Part shown: positions 1-9,200 of the stretch, in pieces
Position numbering within the stretch: position 1 is the stretch's first letter
How the letters are laid out: each line of letters opens with the position of its first letter
Assembly: GCA_030599055.1 (NCBI GenBank)
Contig: JAUVOS010000004.1
Span: forward strand, 1-26,281
From: Lutibacter sp.
GTDB lineage: Bacteria > Bacteroidota > Bacteroidia > Flavobacteriales > Flavobacteriaceae
Reading direction: 5' to 3'
DNA: 26,281 nucleotides
Made by a program: the position numbers and the translations under genes
Notes under the pieces: model-generated
What the model saw: only the letters and a program-made list of their open reading frames with translations
Told to the model about the DNA's origin: nothing
The model's database searches: none

Positions 1-2
1 AT

Positions 3-1004
3 ATAGTATTTGCCGGTAATAGAGAAGGCGAATTTTCGGATAAAATCAAAGGTCTATCCTACGAAGAAATTGCACAAAAAGGAGGTGGCATTTTAAATTC
101 TGCTAAAAAACTTCAAGAAACATCTGAGGCAGATTTATACAAGCAAGCTAGTAAGCGAATTGAAGAAATTATAAATCTAGGGACTGGTGCTGTTGAAATA
201 AAATCAGGATATGGACTGAGTACTTCCGGCGAAATAAAAATGTTACGAGTTATCCAAAGACTTAAAGAGAATTATTCCATAGCTATTAAAGCTACTTTTC
301 TAGGTGCTCATGCTTTTCCAACTGAGTTTAAAGAAAATAAAGAAGGATATATCGACTTAATCATTGAAGAAATGCTCCCTTTAATTGCAAAAGAGAATTT
401 GGCAGAATTTGTAGATGTTTTTTGTGAAAAGGGCTATTTTACAGTACAACAAACAGAAAGAATCCTCAAGGCTTCAAAAAAATATGGTTTAATTCCAAAA
501 GTACATGTCAATCAGTTCAATAGTATTGGAGGTGTAAAACTAGGAGTATCTTATAATGCCCTAAGTCTTGATCATCTTGAAGTATTAACAGATGAAGATT
601 TAAAAGATTTACAAAATAGTGAAACCATGCCTGTGGCTCTTCCCTCCTGCTCTTTTTTCTTGGGAATACCCTACACTCCTGCTCGAAAAATAATTAACGC
701 GAAGCTACCACTAGCATTGGCATCAGACTATAATCCGGGTTCTACTCCTAGTGGAAATATGAATTTTGTTGTTTCGACGGCTTGTATCAAAATGAAAATG
801 ACGCCAGAAGAAGCTATCAACGCTGCTACTATCAATGGAGCCTATGCCATGAATTTACAAAAAAAAGTCGGTAGTATTACTATCGGAAAAAAAGCTAATT
901 TTTTTATTACTAAGAAAATTCCTTCTTATACATTTATTCCCTATTCTTTTGGAAGTAATCTGATTGAAAAAGTTTATATCAATGGACGATTAATGAACTA
1001 TTAA
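3..1004 (+). CDS. hutI: Imidazolonepropionase, 5' end outside the window
   Basis: Third enzyme of histidine breakdown: it hydrolyses 4-imidazolone-5-propanoate to N-formimino-glutamate in the cytoplasm, as a metal-dependent amidohydrolase-fold enzyme. The open frame runs from the first full codon of the window, so the ATG at 240 is internal; residues before it (VFAGNREGEF, then the SYEEIAQKGGGI stretch and the GAVEIKSGYGL strand) are family signature. Further on are a HVNQFNSIGG block with a metal His, SLDHLE with a second His, ASDYNPGS with the metal Asp, and the closing amidohydrolase segment (EEAINAATINGAYAMNL). 333 residues are visible. The family usually has about 410, so about 80 are missing, including the HTH metal motif expected just before the edge. 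It converges on the kinase gene with a 22-bp gap. I see no terminator between them. Family assignment is secure. Confidence 0.95.
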   Translation: MVFAGNREGEFSDKIKGLSYEEIAQKGGGILNSAKKLQETSEADLYKQASKRIEEIINLGTGAVEIKSGYGLSTSGEIKMLRVIQRLKENYSIAIKATFLGAHAFPTEFKENKEGYIDLIIEEMLPLIAKENLAEFVDVFCEKGYFTVQQTERILKASKKYGLIPKVHVNQFNSIGGVKLGVSYNALSLDHLEVLTDEDLKDLQNSETMPVALPSCSFFLGIPYTPARKIINAKLPLALASDYNPGSTPSGNMNFVVSTACIKMKMTPEEAINAATINGAYAMNLQKKVGSITIGKKANFFITKKIPSYTFIPYSFGSNLIEKVYINGRLMNY

Positions 1005-1026
1005 ACGAGATATTTTCTTATAGTTA

Positions 1027-3462
1027 CTAAGATTTTCTACTAAAAATTCGTTTAAAGAATGATTTTTTATCATTTTGGTAATATCCATAACTGTATCCAT
1101 AGCCATAACCATACGAACCATAACCATAACCATGTCTGTTTGAAAATATAAAATCATTGAGTACATAACTTACATTTAACACTTCCTTACGCTGATACTT
1201 GGTTTCAATCATTTTTGGTAAGCCTTTTTCTGTGTGGTCTTGACGAATTAAATATAATACTGCATCTGAATATTTTAGAAGTCCTAATGCATCAGATACC
1301 GCTCCAATTGGTGGTGCATCTAAAATAATATATTCATATTTCTCTCTTAAAGACTCCATTAGTGTTGCTGTTTCATCACTTAAAAGAAGTTCTGAAGGAT
1401 TAGGCGGAACTGTTCCAGACAATAAAATATCTAAATTATCGTATCCTGAAGGCTGTATAATCTCATTTAGTTTCTTCTGACCAATAAGATAGTGTACCAA
1501 TCCCAAATTCTTTTTTAAACCGAATTCTTCTGCAAGTTTTGGCTTACGTAAGTCAACACCTACCAATATTGTTTTTTTACCACTTACCGCAAACACACTT
1601 GCTAGATTAATTGCCGTTATCGTTTTTCCTTCTCCACTTATAGAAGAAGTAAGCAATATAATATGAGACTTTGCATGCCTTTTAAGCATAAACTGTACAT
1701 TTGAGCGCAAAGCTCTATACGACTCTGCCATCGATGATTTTGGATGCTTATAAACAATGAGATTTGTTGATTCCCTTTTCCTACCGATTACTCCTAATAT
1801 TGGAATTTTATGTGTGTTTTCAATTTCATCAACCGTATGAATCTTGTTATCAAAAAAAACTTTTAATAAAATGAATATCATCGGGAAAACAATAGCCAAA
1901 AACAGACCCGTTAACGTATTTACAGAAGTATTTGGGTAAATTGGACCCTGCCCAATATCCAATGCAGAATCAATTACTTTTACATCAGATACATTAGAAG
2001 CAATAGCCGTACCTGCCTCATAACTTTTTTGTTTAAGGTAATTATAATTTTGCTCTGTAATTGCGTATCTACGCTCAAAACTCAATAATTTTTGTTCTTT
2101 TCTAGGTAATCGTTTAAGTTTATATTGATTTGTACTTAAACGTCTTTTAACCTTATCTAAACTACTTTGAGTTTCCAGTCGTAAAGTATTTATGTTCTCA
2201 AGTAATGCGTTCCTTTCTAAATCTATTTCAGCATTCAATTGTTTTAATGGTGGATAATCAGGTGTGACCGTTTGTAAAAGGGTTTCTCTCATTTTATACT
2301 TGGTAACTAAAACACCAATACTTTGAGAAATTTTACTATCTTCCATCACTATTACAGCGGGAACAGGAACCGTATTAGCATCAATACCTTGATGGTTCCT
2401 TATATAGGTTTCTAAAGTTGAAAAATAATCTAACCTATCTTGAAAATGTTGCGATTGTGTATCTAATTGTAAAGCATCTCCAAAAATTGCAGAACCTTCT
2501 GCAGATAAATTGTAAATATTTTGTTGTTGTTTAAAATCACCTAAATCTTTTTCAATAGTTTTTAAATTTCCGGCCATTTCATCAAACAAATCATCAATAT
2601 ATTTTTTGGTTTTTACAGCATACCTAATTTTCGACTCTATCTGGTCTTTAGCCAAAACGCCTACCGTTGCATTGATGTAATCTACTAAACGTTTTTTATT
2701 AGAGCCTACTAATACCAGTTTGATAATTGATGTTCCTTTTTTTGCTGTATTAACTTTAATTGATCTATATCGGCTGACAGTTGCATTAAAATCTTTAAAT
2801 ACGATATAATAGAGCTTATCTATTTGTGGAGTTCCGATGATTTCTATATCAAATGCAAAAAAATCTGATTGAATTTTCCCAACAGTAAATTCTTTGCTAT
2901 AATTACTAACTGGTGATGAATATCTTTGTTTTTTTAAACTATGATAGTTAATCATTCCTCTATTGCGACTCTCTCCAAAATCAACGCTAATCTTAACTCT
3001 ATCCTTTGAGAAAAATTCCAACTTTAACATAGTGTTAATCAGTTGAAACTTTGAAGTATCAATTTTTACTTTAAAAGGAGTTTTTCCATAGACATCTTCC
3101 ATTCTAAATTTCCCATCCTGCAAATAATTTATATAATATTGTGTGTTCTGAACCACTTTTTCATTGTGCGTTCTGGATTGCAATATTGTTTTTATGGTTT
3201 CTACTCGATCACTTGGGCCACCCCAGTTAAAAGCGATACTTGTACTTGATGAGAATATCGGATTCTTTTCATCTTTGACAGTAATTAGTGAGTCTAAAGA
3301 ATAAATTCTTTGTTGGTAAGCATTGTAATAATGAGTAATAATATAAGCAACTATTAAACTCAAAACAAACCATTTCCAATAAGATAAAACCTTTAATAAT
3401 AATGTCTTAATATCTAAGGCTGAAAATTCGCTAAAATCAAATGTTGATCCTTGGTTTTCCAT
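1027..3462 (-). CDS. Wzc-like polysaccharide co-polymerase / BY-type tyrosine kinase
   Basis: Inner-membrane protein that controls chain length and export of a capsule or exopolysaccharide through autophosphorylation. Order of parts in the 811 residues: short cytoplasmic N-terminus, membrane segment at about 32-50, long periplasmic Wzz-type region with coiled coil (about 290-500), second membrane segment at about 517-540, then the cytoplasmic bacterial tyrosine-kinase domain. The kinase shows Walker A SGEGKT (609-614), Walker A' VDLRKPK around Asp637, and Walker B ILDAPP around Asp715. The tail at 779-795 holds nine Tyr in 17 residues alternating with Gly and Ser, the expected autophosphorylation cluster. 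Its ATG overlaps the stop of the upstream export gene by one base (TAATG), so translation is probably coupled. Sugar transferases and the flippase are not in the window, so the polymer cannot be named. Confidence 0.92.
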   Translation of the reverse strand: MENQGSTFDFSEFSALDIKTLLLKVLSYWKWFVLSLIVAYIITHYYNAYQQRIYSLDSLITVKDEKNPIFSSSTSIAFNWGGPSDRVETIKTILQSRTHNEKVVQNTQYYINYLQDGKFRMEDVYGKTPFKVKIDTSKFQLINTMLKLEFFSKDRVKISVDFGESRNRGMINYHSLKKQRYSSPVSNYSKEFTVGKIQSDFFAFDIEIIGTPQIDKLYYIVFKDFNATVSRYRSIKVNTAKKGTSIIKLVLVGSNKKRLVDYINATVGVLAKDQIESKIRYAVKTKKYIDDLFDEMAGNLKTIEKDLGDFKQQQNIYNLSAEGSAIFGDALQLDTQSQHFQDRLDYFSTLETYIRNHQGIDANTVPVPAVIVMEDSKISQSIGVLVTKYKMRETLLQTVTPDYPPLKQLNAEIDLERNALLENINTLRLETQSSLDKVKRRLSTNQYKLKRLPRKEQKLLSFERRYAITEQNYNYLKQKSYEAGTAIASNVSDVKVIDSALDIGQGPIYPNTSVNTLTGLFLAIVFPMIFILLKVFFDNKIHTVDEIENTHKIPILGVIGRKRESTNLIVYKHPKSSMAESYRALRSNVQFMLKRHAKSHIILLTSSISGEGKTITAINLASVFAVSGKKTILVGVDLRKPKLAEEFGLKKNLGLVHYLIGQKKLNEIIQPSGYDNLDILLSGTVPPNPSELLLSDETATLMESLREKYEYIILDAPPIGAVSDALGLLKYSDAVLYLIRQDHTEKGLPKMIETKYQRKEVLNVSYVLNDFIFSNRHGYGYGSYGYGYGYSYGYYQNDKKSFFKRIFSRKS

Positions 3463-4232
3463 TACAAAGTTTTAATCAATAAATAGGATGTCGTTAATAT
3501 AGAAAGCACTGACATAATGGTCGAAAATGTTTGTGTACCAATAAGACCTGTTCCCAGAGTTTTTTGCTTTAATGGAGGAATATTAATTATATCGTTAGGT
3601 TGAATATAAAATACATCTGAGTTAAAGACTGTCATTTGTGTTAAATCTACATGAAATTTTTGAACTCCATCAATACCCATACGAATAATTTCTACATCTG
3701 TTTTATCGCCTGTAAGAGGAACTCCTCCTGAGTTGGCTATGGCTTCAATAATATTCACTGTATTTTGAAACAATACTTTGGTTCCTGAAGAACCTACTTC
3801 CCCAATAATAGTATATCTCACTCCAGCTAGTTTTACTGCGACAAAAATGTCAGACAAATTTCTGAAATATTTACCCAAACCCTCCTTAATTTTACTTTCA
3901 ATTTCATCGGTCGTATAGCCAAGTACATTAATTCTATTTAAATAGGGTAATTCTATAAAACCATGTTTATCCACTGAATAGCCTGAAAAGTATAGATCTC
4001 CTCCTCCTTGCGTTTTAGAACTATTCTCAAAAACACCAACTAGTTCTTTATCTGGAGCTTTAATATCAATTCGTAAAATATCATCTACTTGTAAACGATA
4101 AGGCTTATTACTTATCTCTCTCATTTTATTTTCACTTAGTGACTCTCCTTGAAAATACACAATTTTTTTATGTGGGACACAAGAGGCTAGCGTAATAATT
4201 ACAAACAGAAAAACACTAATTTTTTGTAACAT
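3462..4232 (-). CDS. Outer-membrane polysaccharide export lipoprotein (OPX, Wza-like)
   Basis: Probable outer-membrane part of the export channel that works with the downstream kinase. I start it at the ATG ending at 4232 (256 residues). This gives a clean lipoprotein signal with lipobox LASC and acylated Cys18. The longer frame to 4271 needs a GTG that lies upstream of the promoter motif at 4252-4259, so it is unlikely. After the signal come a polysaccharide-export domain (about 40-125; YRLQVDDILRIDIKAPD) and an SLBB-type domain (about 135-215; RYTIIGEVGSSG, then DVFYIQPNDIINIPP). A hydrophobic C-terminal segment (about 235-256) may span the outer membrane, as in Wza, though the protein is shorter than Wza (about 380). 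It is the first gene of a two-gene unit, overlapping the kinase by one base. Confidence 0.9.
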   Translation of the reverse strand: MLQKISVFLFVIITLASCVPHKKIVYFQGESLSENKMREISNKPYRLQVDDILRIDIKAPDKELVGVFENSSKTQGGGDLYFSGYSVDKHGFIELPYLNRINVLGYTTDEIESKIKEGLGKYFRNLSDIFVAVKLAGVRYTIIGEVGSSGTKVLFQNTVNIIEAIANSGGVPLTGDKTDVEIIRMGIDGVQKFHVDLTQMTVFNSDVFYIQPNDIINIPPLKQKTLGTGLIGTQTFSTIMSVLSILTTSYLLIKTL

Positions 4233-4251
4233 AATCTTAATAAATAGGGAG

Positions 4252-4259
4252 CAAATATA
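4252..4259 (-). promoter_or_regulatory. Promoter -7 element of the polysaccharide export unit
   Basis: On the minus strand this reads TATATTTG, an exact match to the Bacteroidetes -7 form TAnnTTTG. Transcription would begin about 14 bases before the ATG at 4232. I see no clear TTTG -33 element. The motif lies downstream of the alternative GTG start and so argues for the shorter protein. Confidence 0.5.
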
Positions 4260-4291
4260 AGTGTTTAGCACGAATTATTGAATTTATAACG

Positions 4292-4299
4292 TAGTTTTG
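4292..4299 (+). promoter_or_regulatory. Promoter -7 element of the methyltransferase gene
   Basis: Reads TAGTTTTG, an exact TAnnTTTG match, with a leader of about 44 bases to the ATG at 4348. The -33 element is weak. The possible TTG start at 4297 sits inside this motif, which favours the ATG at 4348. It is divergent from the export promoter, and the two -7 elements are only 32 bp apart. Confidence 0.45.
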
Positions 4300-4347
4300 T
4301 GTTTTAGACAGGCTAATATTAGCTTGTATATCAAATTTTTCAACACT

Positions 4348-5124
4348 ATGTGGCATTCAATTTTTGCCTATATAAAGTATTTATTTTTATCAAAATCTAA
4401 ATACAGTATCCACTCTCCTTTTGTATATGATTTTGTGACAAAAGGCTTAGAGCCGTCAATTTCTGTCGAATATTCTCAAAAATTAAACGCTTTTCGCAAT
4501 GATTTATTAGATGATAATACAGTAATTGAAGTATCTGATTTTGGAGCTGGCTCAAAAGTTTTTAAATCAAATCAAAGAAAAATATGTAAAATCGCCAAGT
4601 ATGCCAGTATTAGCAAAAACAAAGCTAATCTCTTACAAAAGATAATCTGTTACTTTAAACCTATTCAAATTTTAGAACTAGGCACTTCTTTAGGAATAGG
4701 CTCCGCCGCGATGCGTATTGTTGCACCTCATGCAAAAATATCAAGTATTGAAGGCTGTCCACAAACAGCCTCTAAAGCAAAAGAATATTTTCAAAAACAT
4801 CAAGTTAAAAATATCTCGATACTTACCGGAAAATTTTCTAGTTTACTTCCCAAACTCTGTCAAAAAAATACTTTTGATTTGATATACTTCGACGGAAACC
4901 ATCAAAAAAAAGCAACTCTTGAATATTTTAATACAGCCTTACAAAGCATCCATAACGACTCATTGTTTATCTTTGACGATATTCATTGGTCAACCGGAAT
5001 GGAAGAAGCATGGAACAGTATTAAAAAGCACTCTAAAGTTACGTTGAGTATTGATTTATTTCACATAGGAATCGTATTCTTTAGAAAAGAACAAGTAAAA
5101 CAAGATTTTGTAATCCGAATTTGA
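4348..5124 (+). CDS. Class I SAM-dependent methyltransferase
   Basis: Probable cytosolic methyltransferase with an unknown acceptor, 258 residues from the ATG at 4348. The Rossmann fold is visible: glycine-rich motif I ELGTSLGIGS (110-119), the acidic residue after the second strand (ISSIEG, Glu135), and DLIYFDGNH (177-185) and IFDDIHWS (208-215) at later strand ends. This pattern resembles the Methyltransf_24/O-methyltransferase-like group. The first 100 residues (KYSIHSPFVYDFV and onward) are not typical of that domain and may recognise the substrate. The gene is divergent from the export unit and 143 bp upstream of the cobalamin adenosyltransferase on the same strand. Neither neighbour identifies the substrate. 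Confidence 0.82.
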   Translation: MWHSIFAYIKYLFLSKSKYSIHSPFVYDFVTKGLEPSISVEYSQKLNAFRNDLLDDNTVIEVSDFGAGSKVFKSNQRKICKIAKYASISKNKANLLQKIICYFKPIQILELGTSLGIGSAAMRIVAPHAKISSIEGCPQTASKAKEYFQKHQVKNISILTGKFSSLLPKLCQKNTFDLIYFDGNHQKKATLEYFNTALQSIHNDSLFIFDDIHWSTGMEEAWNSIKKHSKVTLSIDLFHIGIVFFRKEQVKQDFVIRI

Positions 5125-5171
5125 TTTATTCTTGGAGATAAAAACTAAAGGATTATAAAGTTAAAAATAAC

Positions 5172-5190
5172 ATCATGAAATATTCATGAT
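5172..5190. repeat. Perfect 8-bp palindrome with a 3-base centre
   Basis: ATCATGAA, then ATA, then TTCATGAT, in the 143-bp gap before the cobalamin adenosyltransferase. No T-run follows, so it does not look like a terminator. The size suits an operator for a dimeric regulator. This rests on symmetry alone. Confidence 0.35.
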
Positions 5191-5267
5191 TAAATATCAT
5201 AACCGCGCAAAGGAATGACTAAAAAAATTAGCGCCTTTGTGTCTTAACGGTATAACATTTAGACATT

Positions 5268-5816
5268 ATGAAAATATATACAAAAACGGGCGATAAAGGA
5301 ACAACATCCTTATTTGGAGGAAAAAGAGTTTCAAAACACCATATTCGGGTAGAAGCCTATGGAACTATTGACGAATTAAACGCCTATATTGGTTTGCTTA
5401 GAGATCAATCAATTTCTATAGACTCCAAAAAAAGCTTGTTAAGAATTCAAAATGAACTATTTGTATTAGGTAGCCTATTAGCAACACCTCCTGAGAAAGT
5501 TAATAAACAAAAAGACACTAATAAAATTGAGAAACAGCATGTTTCCTATTTAGAAAAAGAAATTGATAAAATGAACGAGAATTTAGCTGCGATGACACAT
5601 TTTATCCTACCCGGAGGACATACTATCGTGTCATATTGTCATATTGCACGCAATATCTGCCGTAGAGCAGAACGACGCGTGGTTCATCTTGCAGAAGAAA
5701 GTCAAGTTGATGCAGTACTAATAGGTTATCTTAATCGCTTATCAGACTACTTATTTGTATTGGCACGAAAATTGTCTAAAGATTTACAAGTAAAAGAGAC
5801 ACTTTGGATAACTTAA
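5268..5816 (+). CDS. Cob(I)yrinic acid a,c-diamide / cob(I)alamin adenosyltransferase, PduO type
   Basis: Transfers the adenosyl group of ATP to reduced corrinoid, making the coenzyme form of B12 for mutases and similar enzymes. It is cytosolic and usually trimeric. All PduO/MMAB landmarks are present in 182 residues, the usual length for a single-domain enzyme: the N-terminal ATP loop TKTGDKGTTSLFGG (5-18), the YGTIDELNAYIG helix (31-42), the CRRAERR helix with catalytic Arg and Glu (131-137), and NRLSDYLF (156-163). The ATG follows directly from these landmarks. The 143-bp leader holds the palindrome at 5172-5190 and a degenerate GCGCAAAGG/CCTTTGTGT pair. I do not see a cobalamin riboswitch. 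No other B12 gene is in the window, which fits salvage, but this is inference. Confidence 0.95.
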   Translation: MKIYTKTGDKGTTSLFGGKRVSKHHIRVEAYGTIDELNAYIGLLRDQSISIDSKKSLLRIQNELFVLGSLLATPPEKVNKQKDTNKIEKQHVSYLEKEIDKMNENLAAMTHFILPGGHTIVSYCHIARNICRRAERRVVHLAEESQVDAVLIGYLNRLSDYLFVLARKLSKDLQVKETLWIT

Positions 5817-5879
5817 AGTACTATCCGCTACTTGAAAAGTTCTTTAAAAATTATTTTTTTTAAATTTTTTGAAAAACAC

Positions 5880-5909
5880 TTGACTTTTTGAGTAAAATTT
5901 TTACTTTTG
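5880..5909 (+). promoter_or_regulatory. Promoter of the DUF2795 gene (TTG, 19 bp, TACTTTTG)
   Basis: TTG at 5880-5882, then 19 bases, then TACTTTTG at 5902-5909. Both elements and the spacing match the Bacteroidetes sigma form. The expected start of transcription is near 5914, leaving a leader of about 22 bases. This is the best promoter match in the window. Confidence 0.65.
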
Positions 5910-5936
5910 CAGAAATTTAAAAAATTACAATAGAAT

Positions 5937-6161
5937 ATGTATTGGACATTAGAATTGGCATCTTATTTAGCTGATGCCCCATGGCCGGCAACAAAGGACG
6001 AATTAATTGATTATGCAATTAGAACAGGAGCTCCTTTAGAAGTTGCAGAAAATTTACAAGATATTGAAGAAGAAGACGGTGAAACCTTTGATTCTATCTT
6101 AGAAATTTGGCCTGACTATCCTACCAAAGAAGATTACCTTTGGAACGAGGATGAATATTAA
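5937..6161 (+). CDS. Small acidic DUF2795-family protein
   Basis: A 74-residue cytosolic protein of unknown function, rich in Asp, Glu, Trp and Tyr, with no signal peptide and no Cys. The sequence MYWTLELASYLADAPWPATK and the GAPLEVAENLQ and EIWPDYPTKEDYLW blocks match my memory of the small DUF2795-domain proteins found in flavobacteria next to secA. It is a self-contained transcription unit: a strong promoter at 5880-5909 and an intrinsic terminator at 6179-6207. A short acidic protein with its own strong promoter is likely abundant. What it binds is not known. The secA association is positional only, since the terminator separates the two. Confidence 0.85.
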   Translation: MYWTLELASYLADAPWPATKDELIDYAIRTGAPLEVAENLQDIEEEDGETFDSILEIWPDYPTKEDYLWNEDEY

Positions 6162-6178
6162 AAGCAACATTTAAAAAT

Positions 6179-6207
6179 AAAAAAGTCTCTTATGAGGCTT
6201 TTTTTTT
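6179..6207 (+). terminator. Intrinsic terminator after the DUF2795 gene
   Basis: Stem AGTCTC (6184-6189) and GAGGCT (6194-6199) with one G-T pair and loop TTAT, preceded by six A and followed by nine T. A standard Rho-independent terminator that separates this gene from secA. Confidence 0.85.
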
Positions 6208-6266
6208 GCTTACTTTTGACATCTAATTAAGATTAAATATAAAAAAATAAAAGCAAGCTAATCCCC

Positions 6267-6274
6267 TAGTTTTG
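6267..6274 (+). promoter_or_regulatory. Promoter -7 element of secA
   Basis: TAGTTTTG, an exact TAnnTTTG match, placed so that transcription would begin about 16 bases before the ATG at 6296. No clear -33 TTG is seen. The in-frame TTG at 6272 falls inside this motif and is therefore not a likely start codon. Confidence 0.45.
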
Positions 6275-6295
6275 CTAAGGAAATATACGACACCA

Positions 6296-9200
6296 ATGAA
6301 AATACTTGATAGCGTTCTTAAAGCCTTTGTAGGTGATAAGAAGAAAAAAGACTTAAAACTTCTTCAACCCATTGTTGAACAAGTCCATAAATTTGATGAT
6401 ATAGTTGCAAATCTTACCAATGATCAACTTCGTGAAAAAACTAATGAATTTAAGCTACTTATCGATAAGGAAACTAAAGTTTTTAAAGAACAAATCAAAG
6501 AAATTGAAGCGCAAATTGAAAATGCTAATATTGATGAAAAAGAGAGTTTTTATGATAAAATTGACCAACTCAACGACGATACATATAAAAAAACTGAGGA
6601 AATTTTAAATAATATCCAGGCAGAAGCTTTTGCCGTGATGAAAGAAACAGCAGCACGTTTTTTTCACAATAAAGAAATTGAAGTAACTGCTACCCAATTT
6701 GATAGAGAATTATCTGCCACTAGAGGCTATGTAGAACTCGACAATGAAAAAGCATTTTGGAGCAACTCATGGGATGCAATGGGAAAAGCAATAACATGGG
6801 ATATGATTCCTTACGACGTTCAATTAATTGGTGGCTCTGTTTTACATCAAGGTAAAATTGCTGAGATGATGACTGGAGAAGGTAAAACATTGGTTGCCAC
6901 ACTTCCAATTTATTTGAATGCCCTTTCCGGAAAAGGAGTACATGTGGTAACTGTAAATGATTATCTCGCCAAAAGGGATGCCGCATGGATGGGACCTCTT
7001 TATGAATTTCATGGTTTAAGTGTTGATTGTATTGACCATCATCAACCCAACTCATCTGCTCGAAGAAAAGCCTATAATTCTGATATTACATATGGTACCA
7101 ACAACGAATTCGGCTTTGATTATCTGCGTGATAATATGGCACATTCAATGGATGATTTGGTACAAAGACCCCATAATTATACCATCGTCGATGAGGTAGA
7201 TTCTGTTTTAGTCGATGATGCAAGGACCCCTCTAATTATTTCAGGTGCTATTCCTCAAGGAGATCGGCACGAATTCAACGAATTAAAACCCAGTATAGAT
7301 AGTTTAGTAAACACACAATCTCGACACCTCAGCTCTGTATTGGCCGATGCAAAAAAATTGATAAAAGAAGGGAAAAAAGAAGAAGGCGGATTTTTACTCT
7401 TACGTGTTTATCGCGGATTACCAAAAAACAAAGCTTTAATAAAATTTTTAATGCTAGAAGGTGTCAAGCAGCTGTTGCAAAAAACCGAGAGTTTTTACAT
7501 GCAAGACAACAACCGTGAAATGCCTAAAGTTGATAAGGATCTATTATTTGTTATTGATGAAAAAAATAATTCTATCGAACTTACCGATCAAGGTATAGAA
7601 ACGCTATCTGGTAAAGGTGGTGATAAAGATTTTTTTGTGCTACCTGATATTAGTACCGAAATTGGCCGTGTCGATAAAAGTGATGTATCTGACGAAGATA
7701 AATTGACTCAGAAAGAGGATATTTATCGAGAATTTTCTATGAAAAGCGAACGTATTCACACCATGAATCAATTGCTTAAAGCTTATACATTATTTGAAAA
7801 AGATGTTGAATATGTAATCATGGAAGATAAAATCATGATTGTCGATGAACAAACAGGTCGTGTTATGGAAGGTCGTCGTTATTCTGATGGTTTACACCAA
7901 GCAATCGAAGCTAAAGAAAATGTAAAGATTGAAGATGCTACCCAAACTTTTGCGACCATTACACTTCAAAACTACTTCCGTATGTATCGCAAACTATCAG
8001 GAATGACAGGTACAGCAATTACAGAAGCCGGAGAGTTCTGGGAAATTTATAAATTGGATGTAATTGAAATCCCTACCAACAGACCACTTGTACGAGATGA
8101 CCGTAATGATTTGGTTTTTAAGACAAAACGCGAAAAGTACAATGCAGTAATTGATGAGATAGAAACTTTAGTAAAACAAGAAAGACCTGTACTGGTCGGG
8201 ACGACCTCCGTAGAAATTTCAGAGTTATTGAGTAGAATGCTCAACATTAGAAAAATAAAACACAATGTATTAAACGCCAAATTACACAAAAGAGAAGCAG
8301 ATGTTGTCGCCGAAGCAGGAAACTCCGGAGTAGTTACAATTGCAACAAATATGGCGGGTCGTGGTACAGATATCAAATTATCTAGCGAAGTTAAAAAAGC
8401 GGGTGGTTTAGCTATTGTCGGTACAGAAAGACATGATTCGCGTCGTGTTGACAGACAGCTACGGGGTCGTGCCGGTCGTCAAGGAGATCCGGGTTCTTCA
8501 CAATTTTTTGTAGCTCTCGATGACAATTTAATGCGACTATTTGGTTCGGAGCGAATTGCCAAAATGATGGACCGCATGGGCTTAAAAGAAGGAGAAGTCA
8601 TTCAACACAGCATGATTTCAAAGTCTATTGAAAGAGCCCAAAAGAAAGTAGAAGAAAACAACTTCGGTATTCGAAAACGTCTTTTAGAATATGATGATAT
8701 AATGAATGCACAACGTGAAGTAGTGTATAAACGAAGACGCCATGCCCTTGATGGTGAGCGCTTGCAAGTAGATATTGTAAACATGATTTACGACACCTGT
8801 TTATCAGTTGTAAATGAGTTCAAACCCTCCGATGATTTTGAAGGTTTTGAAATGGAACTCATCAAATTTTCATCTACTGCTTCTCCGGTTAGTGCCGAGG
8901 AATTTAAAAGCATGTCTGAAAATGAATTGACTAATTTACTATACGATACTATTGAAAAACATTACCAAGATAAAATTCAGAGAAATGCAGAAATTGCCTA
9001 TCCTGTAATAAAGAACGTATATGAAAAAGAAGGCGATAAATACGAGAATATATCAGTGCCTTTTACAGATGGAATTAAGAACCTTAACATTATCACTAAT
9101 CTAAAAGCCGCCTATGAAACAAAGGGGCAACAACTGGTAAAAGATTTTGAAAAAAATATCACACTTGCTATTATTGATGATAATTGGAAAGAGCACTTGC

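Noticed and set aside
240..1004. ATG at 240 as the start of the first gene
   Set aside because: The frame stays open to the window edge and the residues before 240 are conserved imidazolonepropionase sequence, so the gene is cut by the window.
5125..5267. Cobalamin riboswitch before the adenosyltransferase
   Set aside because: The gap is only 143 bp and I could not find a B12-box-like conserved core.
6720..7055. 111-codon minus-strand frame inside secA
   Set aside because: Antisense shadow of a conserved coding region, with no family resemblance and no start signals.
8047..8376. 109-codon minus-strand frame inside secA
   Set aside because: Antisense shadow; Ser/Thr-rich composition as expected from complementing a coding strand.
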